Translations under genes and position numbers: made by a program | NCBI GenBank assembly: GCA_027624045.1 | Contig: JAQBUE010000026.1 | Coordinates: 1 to 39,215 of the forward strand | Length of the DNA stretch: 39,215 nt | Source of the DNA: Acidobacteriota bacterium | GTDB lineage: Bacteria > Acidobacteriota > Terriglobia > Bryobacterales > UBA6623 | Reading direction: 5' to 3' | Shown: piece after piece, positions 27,016-35,027 of the stretch | Layout of the letters: every line of letters begins with the position of its first letter | Position numbering within the stretch: position 1 is the first letter of the stretch | Notes under the pieces: model-generated | What the model was told of the DNA's origin: nothing | What the model saw: the letters and a program-made list of their open reading frames with translations, nothing else | Databases searched by the model: none

Positions 27016-29379
27016 ATGAGTTTCAACGTACGCAAAGCCGCCGTCCTGGGCGCCGGAGCCATGGGATCTCGTATCGCCGCGCATTTCGCCAATGCCGGTG
27101 TGGATTGTCTTCTACTCGACCTCGCCGCCAAAGGCGAAACCGAGTCAGCCCGCAACGCGATTGTCGCCGCTGCTCACAAAGCGCTGCTCAGATCCCGGCC
27201 GCCGGCCTTGTTCACCGAAGCCACGCTGGGCCGCCTCGAAATCGGAAACTTTGACGACCATCTGGCGCGTATCGCCGAAGCCGACTGGATCATCGAAGCC
27301 GTGGTCGAAAATTTCGATGCGAAGCGTAAAATCCTCGCTCGCGTCAACGAACTCCGACGCCCTGGCACACTCATCACGACGAACACCTCCGGCCTGCCCG
27401 TCGCCAAGCTCGCCGAGGGCATGTCCGACGACTTTCGCAAACACTGGCTCGGGACGCATTTCTTCAATCCGCCACGCCACATGCGTCTGATCGAGTTGAT
27501 CCCCACGCCCGATAGCGATCCCCGCATCGTCGGGTTCGTCGATCAGTTCTGCAACCGGCGCCTCGGCAAGGTCGTCGTCTATGCCAAAGACCGCCCAAAC
27601 TTCATCGCCAACCGTATCTTCCTCTTCTCCGTCATGCACACCCTGCGCACGATGCGCGAGCACGGCCTCACGATCGAAGAGGTTGATGCCCTGACTGGCC
27701 CCCTCGTGGGACGTCCGCGCATGGCGACCTTCCGGCTCGCCGACTTCACCGGGATCGATGTCTGCCTCTTCGTTGCCGAGACGCTTCACCGCCTCGTCCC
27801 CGACGACGAGAAACGTGACATCTACGAGCCGCCCGACTTCCTGCGCAAAATGGTCGCGCAAGGCATTGTCGGCGACAAGGCCGGCCAGGGTTTCTACAAA
27901 AAGGTCGGTGGGAAGCGCGGCTCCGACCGTCTCGTCCTCGACCTTGAGACGCTCGAGTACCGCTCGGCGCGCCCGCCCAACATCCCCGAACTTGAGCAAG
28001 CCGCGAAAACGCGTGACCTTTCACAACGCATCAAGCTACTGATTGACTCACCCACGCCAGCCGGGAAGTTCCTCTGGGAAACATTGAGTGAACTATTTCT
28101 TTACACCGCCGCCCGCACCCCCGAAGTCACCGATGACATTCTTTCCGTCGACACGACAATGCGCTCCGGTTTCAACTGGCAACGCGGCATCTTTGAAATC
28201 TGGAACGGTCTTGGCGTCGAGCAAACCGTCGAGCGCATGCGCCGCGAGGGCCGCAAGATTCCGCCGCTCGTCGACGCCGTGCTGGCAACACCGGAAAAAT
28301 CCTTTTACCACGAACGTGACGTCTCACTCACCTACTTCGATCTGGCGACAAGGCGTCACCAACCACTCGTCGATCCGGATGGCGTTATCCGTCTGACGTC
28401 TCTTCACCGTCTCAAGAAGGTTCTCCAGTCGAATAGCAGCGCCGATCTGCTCGACCTCGGCGATGGCATCGTATGCCTTGAGTTTCATTCCAAAGCAAAT
28501 TCGCTTGATGAAGGCGTCCTTGATCTCCTCCGCCGGACCGTCGACGATCTCGCGGAAAGTCATCGAGCGCTCATCATCGGCAACGACGGCCCGAATTTCT
28601 CCGTGGGCGCCAACCTCGCCATGCTGCTCGCATGGTGTCGCGCCGAAGACTGGAAGCGTATCGGGCAGGCAATCGATGATGTGCAAGCGCTCTTCCGGTC
28701 GCTCCGCGATATCTCAAAGCCCGTCGTCGCCGCCGTCTTCGGACAGACGCTGGCCGGCGGCTGCGAACTCGCCCTCCATTGCGACCATGTTCAAGCCGCC
28801 GCCGAAACCTATATGGGGCTCGTCGAGGTCGGCGCGGGCCTCATTCCGGCGGCCGGAGGCTGCGCCGAACTCATGCGTCGTCATACTGCTGGGATCGAGA
28901 TGAACAGAGATTTGACGCCGCCCACCCGGACCGTCTTCGAGCGCATTGGCATGGCCAAGGTTTCGGGCAGCGCTGCCGAAGCCCGCGACGCTAAGCTGCT
29001 GCGTCCGTCCGACCGTGTCACGATGAACCGTGACCACCTGCTTGCCGACGCCCGGCAGGCGGCCCATCAACTCGCAAGCGCTTCCTACGAACCCACGGCG
29101 CCGGCGGAAGTCTTCGTGGGGGGGCAAGGTGTTCTTGCGGCGCTCGAACTCGAGCTATATCTGATGCACGAAGCCCGCTTCATTAGCGACTACGATCGGC
29201 ACATCGGACATAAGCTGGCTACGGTGCTTGCCGGTGGACCCCTTTCGCAGCCCAGCGCCGTCTCGCAAGAGTATCTATTAGGTCTCGAGAAGGAAGCCTT
29301 CCTCAGCCTCTGTGGCGAAAAGAAAACTCAAGATCGCATGAGCCATATCCTGGAGACGGGCAAGCCTCTGCGGAACTGA
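27016..29379 (+). CDS. 3-hydroxyacyl-CoA dehydrogenase / enoyl-CoA hydratase fusion (FadB/FadN-like)
   Basis: AAVLGAGAMGSRIAAHFANAGV, ITTNTSGLPVAKLAEGM, GTHFFNPPRHMRLIELIPT, VKDRPNFIANRI-type, then enoyl-CoA hydratase region IIGNDGPNFSVGANLAML, GGCELALHCDHVQAAAETYMGLVEVGAGLIPAAGG. Confidence 0.93.
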   Translation: MSFNVRKAAVLGAGAMGSRIAAHFANAGVDCLLLDLAAKGETESARNAIVAAAHKALLRSRPPALFTEATLGRLEIGNFDDHLARIAEADWIIEAVVENFDAKRKILARVNELRRPGTLITTNTSGLPVAKLAEGMSDDFRKHWLGTHFFNPPRHMRLIELIPTPDSDPRIVGFVDQFCNRRLGKVVVYAKDRPNFIANRIFLFSVMHTLRTMREHGLTIEEVDALTGPLVGRPRMATFRLADFTGIDVCLFVAETLHRLVPDDEKRDIYEPPDFLRKMVAQGIVGDKAGQGFYKKVGGKRGSDRLVLDLETLEYRSARPPNIPELEQAAKTRDLSQRIKLLIDSPTPAGKFLWETLSELFLYTAARTPEVTDDILSVDTTMRSGFNWQRGIFEIWNGLGVEQTVERMRREGRKIPPLVDAVLATPEKSFYHERDVSLTYFDLATRRHQPLVDPDGVIRLTSLHRLKKVLQSNSSADLLDLGDGIVCLEFHSKANSLDEGVLDLLRRTVDDLAESHRALIIGNDGPNFSVGANLAMLLAWCRAEDWKRIGQAIDDVQALFRSLRDISKPVVAAVFGQTLAGGCELALHCDHVQAAAETYMGLVEVGAGLIPAAGGCAELMRRHTAGIEMNRDLTPPTRTVFERIGMAKVSGSAAEARDAKLLRPSDRVTMNRDHLLADARQAAHQLASASYEPTAPAEVFVGGQGVLAALELELYLMHEARFISDYDRHIGHKLATVLAGGPLSQPSAVSQEYLLGLEKEAFLSLCGEKKTQDRMSHILETGKPLRN

Positions 29380-29422
29380 TCGGCAGTCTTGCTTGGCGTC
29401 CTTGATTGACGTGACGTCGCAT

Positions 29423-30226
29423 CTACTTGACCCTGCGGTAAATAAAGGGTTCGACGAACGGTAGGGGTTCCCGGGGTAATTCTTGAGCTCGGAACCCGTG
29501 CTCCGCAAAGAGGCTATCCCACCAATCGCGCCTTTCCAGGGTCACGTGCGTAGAATCATGGTCAAAGAAATCCAGCATATTATTGGGGTAGACTGGGATG
29601 CAGGCCACAACACAGTCTCTTACCAGAGGGCGCAACATGTTGAGGAACCCAGGAAGAGCATCGACCTGAATGTGCTCAAGAATGCTAATAAGAGTTACGA
29701 TGTCGGATGCCTGCTGGATATCGCCTAGCGCGTCTATCCGGCGGATGCGTGGGTGGACCGCGCTACGTATGGCCGCCTCGGAAATTTCATAGCCGACGCA
29801 GTTGTTGAAGCCTGTAGCATCCAGTTCGGCTAGAAAGTGTCCTCGTCCACAACCGATGTCACAGACTGAGGCGGTCCTGCTTGGGGCAGCATGTTCCACG
29901 ACTCGAAGGTTGGACCTCAGATAGGTTCGATAGTTTTCATCCTCGATCATCTCGTAGTAACCGGGCGCGTCGAAAGCCGCGAGAGCAGAAGTGCGAGGTG
30001 GGCTCTTGAAGCCGGTATAGACCAAATAGCGGTGTGCGATGTCCCGATGGCCATCGATATAGCTGAGCAAGCCGGCACTCAGCAACAGCGATCTCTTGAT
30101 TCGGTCCTGAGGGTCACGGCGTGCCAGCCCTTTTAGTATCCGGTGACAATATCGCTTCACCGGCGGAACAAGCATCCATCTAGACACGCTCGAAGGCCTT
30201 GCATAAAAGACTACGCTGAACCACAT
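29423..30226 (-). CDS. Class I SAM-dependent methyltransferase
   Basis: ASVCDIGCGRGHFLAELDATGFNNCVGYEISEAAI motif I/II; SDIVTLISILEHI; alternative start ATG 30175. Confidence 0.85.
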   Translation of the reverse strand: MWFSVVFYARPSSVSRWMLVPPVKRYCHRILKGLARRDPQDRIKRSLLLSAGLLSYIDGHRDIAHRYLVYTGFKSPPRTSALAAFDAPGYYEMIEDENYRTYLRSNLRVVEHAAPSRTASVCDIGCGRGHFLAELDATGFNNCVGYEISEAAIRSAVHPRIRRIDALGDIQQASDIVTLISILEHIQVDALPGFLNMLRPLVRDCVVACIPVYPNNMLDFFDHDSTHVTLERRDWWDSLFAEHGFRAQELPREPLPFVEPFIYRRVK

Positions 30227-31177
30227 AGGCTTGTCAAACTAGGAGTCCGTCCGAGTATCAATCCGCCGATTCTGTGGATTTCTCACGCGGGCCCGAGGGG
30301 GACGGGCCCGAGGGGGACAGCCACCCAAACCCAAGTACTCCAGCGCCAATGTCTTGCTTGGCGTCTCAGAGCCATCGCTCTCAAGTTCAAACTCGGACTG
30401 CCCGAGCTGAGCTGGGCCGCTCTCGGCGACGAACTATTGCGCGGAGGGCATTGGCCCTTATCCGTTGGGACCCTCGTCAGCGGCAGCGTGCGTTCAAAGC
30501 AGCGTCACAACGATTCTCCCTTTCCTTATATCTGCGACACTCCACTTGGGGACTTCCATGGCCGGCTTCAGGACGGCTGGCTGATCGGGCTTCTGTTGCG
30601 GGAGCAGATGGAAGAGGGCATCTACGACCACCCCTCGATCCGCATCCGGGCCGGCGACGTGGTGCTCGACGGCGGAGGGCATATTGGCACCTTCGCTCGC
30701 TTCGCCCTTGAGCGCGGTGCGCGCCAAGTCGTCTCGTTCGAGCCGGACCCGTCGAATGCCGCCTGCTACCGTCTCAATCTCGATAAAGAGATTCGCGAAG
30801 GCCGCGCTGTTCTAATCGAAGCCGGACTTTGGGATCAACAGGATTCACTGAAGTTCGCTCCTGATGCCAAGGGCAACAGTGGAAGCGGAATTGTCGGTCA
30901 GGCGGGTGAACTTGAAATTCAAACCGTCACTATCGACCGCGTTGCGGAGGATCTCGCGCTCGACCGCGTCGACTTCATCAAGATGGATATCGAAGGTGCC
31001 GAGCGACGGGCGCTCGCGGGAGGCTTTTCCGTCTTGCAGCGCTGGGCCCCGCGCATGGCCATCTGCACGTATCACGCCGAGGGCGATGCCGAAGCAATCC
31101 GGCAAATCGTCCAAACCGCGAGGCCCACCTACCAAGCGGCGGCTACAGAAAGTCAAACTTACTTCTACGAAGCCTAG
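30143..31177 (+). CDS. FkbM family methyltransferase (5' boundary uncertain)
   Basis: IRAGDVVLDGGGHIGTFARFALERGARQVVSFEPDPSNAACYRLNL ... VDFIKMDIEGAERRALAGG; first ~75 codons look non-coding, so true start is probably downstream of 30143. Confidence 0.83.
   Translation: MTISLHRRNKHPSRHARRPCIKDYAEPHRLVKLGVRPSINPPILWISHAGPRGTGPRGTATQTQVLQRQCLAWRLRAIALKFKLGLPELSWAALGDELLRGGHWPLSVGTLVSGSVRSKQRHNDSPFPYICDTPLGDFHGRLQDGWLIGLLLREQMEEGIYDHPSIRIRAGDVVLDGGGHIGTFARFALERGARQVVSFEPDPSNAACYRLNLDKEIREGRAVLIEAGLWDQQDSLKFAPDAKGNSGSGIVGQAGELEIQTVTIDRVAEDLALDRVDFIKMDIEGAERRALAGGFSVLQRWAPRMAICTYHAEGDAEAIRQIVQTARPTYQAAATESQTYFYEA
30289..30318. repeat. 15-bp perfect tandem duplication GGGCCCGAGGGGGAC x2
   Basis: Read directly: gggcccgagggggacgggcccgagggggac, just upstream of the FkbM coding domain. 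Confidence 0.8.
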
Positions 31178-31233
31178 GAGTCTGTCCTTTAGGAAACTTG
31201 ACCACTATTGCGGACTCATCCCGGAACGAAACG

Positions 31234-31257
31234 GAGGAGCACCGCATGCCGTGCCCT
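31234..31257. repeat. Interspersed palindromic repeat copy 3 (GGAGGAGCACCGCATGCCGTGCCC)
   Basis: 21 of 24 positions match copy 2; intergenic. Confidence 0.6.
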
Positions 31258-31367
31258 GACCCCTGAAAGAGGCCAGAAGATGGAAGCCGAGCCCCAGCGG
31301 GCCAATCCAACCGAGGCGCCGGCCGCGCCCGCCCGATCTCCATCTTCCCCAGTGAAGAGTATTGACG

Positions 31368-32339
31368 CTAGCGGTTATAAACCGGCGCCGGTCCTCGCAA
31401 CTGTTTCCAAACCAAATCACAGGCTTCGATGCATGATTCACTGAGCCGCGGCGTGTCGAACGCCTCAAGGTTTTCCTCGAGTTGTTCCAGTCGAGACGCT
31501 CCCAAAATGATGCAGTGAGCCTCCTCCTGTTGTAGAATCCAGGCGAAAGCAAGCTGAACCAAACTTAGCCCGGCCTCCGCGGCAATTGCTCGAAACTCGT
31601 CAACGGCGCCAAAGAACGGATCGTGCCAGTAGCGCTTCAGGTACATCTCATTTCCGTCGAACCGAGTGCCCGGCACAGGTGCCGCCTCTTTGTGTTGCTT
31701 TCCCGTCAGCATGCCCCCCGCTAACGGGTTGTAGCAGACATTGCTGATCCCAGCCCTTTTCGTATACCCAACATACTCCTGCTCGATGCCGCGTGCCGTC
31801 AGGTTGTACATCGGTTGCGCCAGCCAGGGCTTGGCGTAGCCGGCCTTTTCGCAGATACTGTGGATTTCACATATCTGCCAGGCGCTGTAGTTGGATGTCG
31901 CCGGGTACCGAATCTTACCTTCGCGGCGCAGCTCGTCCATCACATCGAGAGTTTCTTCAATGGGGACGCCGGAGTCAGGCTGATGGAGATAGTAGACGTC
32001 AAGGTAGTCAGTATTCAGGCGCTGCAAAGACGCTTCGAGCGCCTTGCGAATCGCATCGCGGGACAGTCCGGCGTACTCGACGGGTTTACCCATCGCCCCG
32101 CGGGCCTTGCTCGCCAGGATGACATCCTTGCGCCGCGCGCCCAATACTCGCCCTACGATCCGCTCCGACTCTCCTTGATTGTAGACATTGGCTGTATCGA
32201 AAAAATTGATCCCCGCATCGAAGCAACGGTCGGTAATCCTTTTCGATTCCTCTAGGTCTGCCTGAGAACCGAACGTCATGGTCCCCATGCAGGCCCGCGA
32301 GACTTCTAAGTCTGTATGTGCGATTCTAACCCGGTCCAC
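31368..32339 (-). CDS. Aldo/keto reductase
   Basis: DLEVSRACMGTMTFG, INFFDTANVYNQGESERIVG, LDVYYLHQPDSGVPIEETLDVMDELRREGKIRYPATSNYSAWQI. Confidence 0.93.
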   Translation of the reverse strand: MDRVRIAHTDLEVSRACMGTMTFGSQADLEESKRITDRCFDAGINFFDTANVYNQGESERIVGRVLGARRKDVILASKARGAMGKPVEYAGLSRDAIRKALEASLQRLNTDYLDVYYLHQPDSGVPIEETLDVMDELRREGKIRYPATSNYSAWQICEIHSICEKAGYAKPWLAQPMYNLTARGIEQEYVGYTKRAGISNVCYNPLAGGMLTGKQHKEAAPVPGTRFDGNEMYLKRYWHDPFFGAVDEFRAIAAEAGLSLVQLAFAWILQQEEAHCIILGASRLEQLEENLEAFDTPRLSESCIEACDLVWKQLRGPAPVYNR

Positions 32340-32357
32340 GCGGCGGACCTCCTACTA

Positions 32358-32395
32358 AATTTGCTTTGATTACGGTTGGATTTATATGTTAGCAT
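32358..32395 (+). promoter_or_regulatory. Candidate sigma70-type promoter for the AT-hook-like gene
   Basis: Locally AT-rich segment with TTGCTT, 18-nt spacer, TATGTT upstream of ATG 32405; motif-only. Confidence 0.3.
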
Positions 32396-32404
32396 TAGGA
32401 CGCT

Positions 32405-32638
32405 ATGGCTGATGCACTTGGAATACTAATTGCTGAAAGAGATCGCTTGAATCAGGCGATCGAAATTCTTCAGGGTGACGCTCCGCGCCGAGGGCGCAAA
32501 CCGGGCCGTCCCCCTGGATCCACCAACAAGAAGACCGCCAAGAAACGCGGGCGCAAACCAATGAGTCCGACCGCGAAGAAGGCTGTCTCGGAACGCATGA
32601 AGAAGTATTGGGCTGCGCGCCGGAAGGCGAAGGGTTAA
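32405..32638 (+). CDS. Small Lys/Arg-rich AT-hook-like (putative nucleoid-associated) protein
   Basis: 77 aa; RRGRKPGRPPGS and KKRGRKP AT-hook-like cores, short N-terminal helix IAERDRLNQAIEILQG, basic C-terminus. Confidence 0.72.
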   Translation: MADALGILIAERDRLNQAIEILQGDAPRRGRKPGRPPGSTNKKTAKKRGRKPMSPTAKKAVSERMKKYWAARRKAKG

Positions 32639-32653
32639 CCGGCCCTTCGTCTC

Positions 32654-34918
32654 CTATTGTTTGGTTCGAGCGTGAACCCAGATAGGACTTGACCACGCCC
32701 GATGACCATCCTCCTGCGTAACGGCTATGTAGAGCGGGTTATCTTGACCTGCCTTGAGTCGTATCGTCTTTTCGAACCGGCATCCCCGGTAGGGATTAAC
32801 TTCCGGCAGGCGAAAGACCCGCACCCGGCGCCCTAGTTTTCCGGCGTCGTAGACAAGATCCTCCGCTCCGATCTCACCCACGGGTAGTTCGAACTTCACG
32901 AGTTCGGTTTCGAATCGAAGCGTGCCGCGGGAGGTGTCTTCCAAAATAGCGTCAAATCCTCCGAAGTTGCCGGTGGTGATTGCCTCCCACCGCAACCCGC
33001 TCTCGTCTGTCCTTTTGAGCTTCTTATCCGGGTTTATGAAATTGATAGGATGAGCGCGCAGGATGGCGTTGTCTGCAAACCACGCCTCGCCATCCCAAAC
33101 CGTCTGTCGAAACCGTCCGCGATACTCCGCACCTTCCCAGACGACGCGAATCCGGTTGCCACCGGCAGTCAACTCGGCGGCCGGTCGGACCACGCTTACC
33201 GTCTCCATCCCGTTTCGAACTTCAATCCGTTCAATCGGCGCGGACCCGAGCACATCGACGCACAGCCGGACTTCCTGATCCGACGTTTCGAGAACTTCGC
33301 CCATCTCGGCCCGGCACGCTTCGCGGCTCTCAGTGGGTCCCAACTTCGGATCATCGTCGAAAACCGTCGCCGGACTTTCGAATTCGGCATGGATATCCAC
33401 AATCATGCGTGCGCCCGTCGTTCCGTAATGACGCCTCTTTCGCAGGCAATCGAACCACGTATCGCGGTCCAGCCGCGGCATCAAATAGCAGGTCAGCCCC
33501 CCGTAGGCGCCAAACCACGACGCCCCCGGATAGCTCGCTCCGGGCCGCCCTTTGTGCCCGTCGCTATGGCATACAATGCCCACGCGGTAGCCCTTTTCGA
33601 TGGCATCCGCCAGCAGCCACTCGAACGTGCCCCACGCTGAGTGGATCTCGACGGCTCGCTCGAAACGCCCGTCATGGGCCATCTTGATGTCCGCATACCG
33701 TCCGCCAACGTGCGCGATCACAGCGCAATCTTCCCCAGCCTTCGTTAGCGCCTCGAACAGATCGGCGGCCGTATGGCAGTCCGTATCAACATCCGACAGA
33801 TCTTCGAGCAGCGCATGTGACGACCGCCGAATCGTTTCCCCTTCGCGCCGGAAGAAGACGTTCCGGTCGCCGCCCAGCGCCGTGTTCCCAGACCATTCAT
33901 ATCCCGGCACCGCCACAAAGCGGCCCGCTTCGTCGAAGTCACGCGTCACACGGTTGAGCTCATCCCAGAAGTCTTGCGTGATCTGGAAGTCGTTTCCTTG
34001 GTGGCCGCATATATCGAGGAACGCCCGGTCGCGCGCGAAGGTAAAGTATTCGCCTACCGAATTCGTGCCAACCGTCTCCTCGGTTTGCCCGTGCAGGTCA
34101 CCCCAGTAGGGAAGCAACTCCGCCGACTCCACGATCCTGAGCGGATTGGTCTCGGCGAGTAACACTCCGTCCGCATCCAGCAAATCAATCGTTACGTCAG
34201 CAGGTTCGGGAACTGTTAGGTTCTCCAGAAAGAACCCGAACTCGCCCTTTCGGTAACTCACTTCCTCAGGCAGATTCGCCACGGGAAATGAGGCGCGCAA
34301 GCGCAGCCGGCCCTCGGCCTGGTCCGTCGGATTGCCCCAACGATCCTCCGCTTTCATACAGAGCCGGAACGGCTCGCCTACCCGCCGCATCGTCGGCAGC
34401 ACCGCTTTCCAAACCGCCGCCGGCCCCGGTACGATCGCGATCACCGGCGACGCGGGCAGCTCGACATAGTTGTAAGTCGCAATTGCATCCACCAATACTC
34501 GAAACTCGAACGTCGACTCACAGAACGTTTGCAGCCGCAGTCCCGGCGAGCCCTCGCGCGGGTCGCCGAAACGCACCACGATCCGATCACCCTCCTTCAT
34601 GAAGCCATTGACGACCTTGATATAGAGGGTCTTGTCCCAGGGCCGCAGGTTCCCTTTCGGGTCATAGCGTGTTTCGAGCACTGCGTTGTTGCTCGCCTCG
34701 ACCGTTACATAGTTCGCCCCCTTCGGGTCATCGAACTGCAACCGGCCCATGTCGGCCGCGAATCGAAACACGATCTTCAAACTCGCCGTATCGTCCATTC
34801 CAAAGCGGCCCGCCGTATAGGTGAGCGTGAACGAAGCATAGGAACCGGCCTCGAACGATCCGGCAGGCGAGATTACGGCGCTGCCCATCTCCTCGGGCAG
34901 ATAGGTGGAATGAGGCAT
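32654..34918 (-). CDS. DUF3604 / PHP-like domain-containing protein
   Basis: PYWGDLHGQTEETVGTNSVGEYFTFARDRAFLDICGHQGNDFQIT, VAVPGYEWSG, GHKGRPGASYPGASWFGAYGGLTC; likely start ATG 34918 (ORF opens 34954). Confidence 0.85.
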   Translation of the reverse strand: MPHSTYLPEEMGSAVISPAGSFEAGSYASFTLTYTAGRFGMDDTASLKIVFRFAADMGRLQFDDPKGANYVTVEASNNAVLETRYDPKGNLRPWDKTLYIKVVNGFMKEGDRIVVRFGDPREGSPGLRLQTFCESTFEFRVLVDAIATYNYVELPASPVIAIVPGPAAVWKAVLPTMRRVGEPFRLCMKAEDRWGNPTDQAEGRLRLRASFPVANLPEEVSYRKGEFGFFLENLTVPEPADVTIDLLDADGVLLAETNPLRIVESAELLPYWGDLHGQTEETVGTNSVGEYFTFARDRAFLDICGHQGNDFQITQDFWDELNRVTRDFDEAGRFVAVPGYEWSGNTALGGDRNVFFRREGETIRRSSHALLEDLSDVDTDCHTAADLFEALTKAGEDCAVIAHVGGRYADIKMAHDGRFERAVEIHSAWGTFEWLLADAIEKGYRVGIVCHSDGHKGRPGASYPGASWFGAYGGLTCYLMPRLDRDTWFDCLRKRRHYGTTGARMIVDIHAEFESPATVFDDDPKLGPTESREACRAEMGEVLETSDQEVRLCVDVLGSAPIERIEVRNGMETVSVVRPAAELTAGGNRIRVVWEGAEYRGRFRQTVWDGEAWFADNAILRAHPINFINPDKKLKRTDESGLRWEAITTGNFGGFDAILEDTSRGTLRFETELVKFELPVGEIGAEDLVYDAGKLGRRVRVFRLPEVNPYRGCRFEKTIRLKAGQDNPLYIAVTQEDGHRAWSSPIWVHARTKQ

Positions 34919-35027
34919 GATATTTTCGTTGACCTGTTTCGCGGCGCCGCCCAATACGGGCCACTAGTAGACAGTAGCGCAGTTCCCGGAAATCGCCTCT
35001 GCGGTGACAGGAAGGGTCTGCACGCGC

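Noticed and set aside
27145-27999. 284-aa minus-strand ORF
   Set aside because: Entirely antisense to the FadB-like gene.
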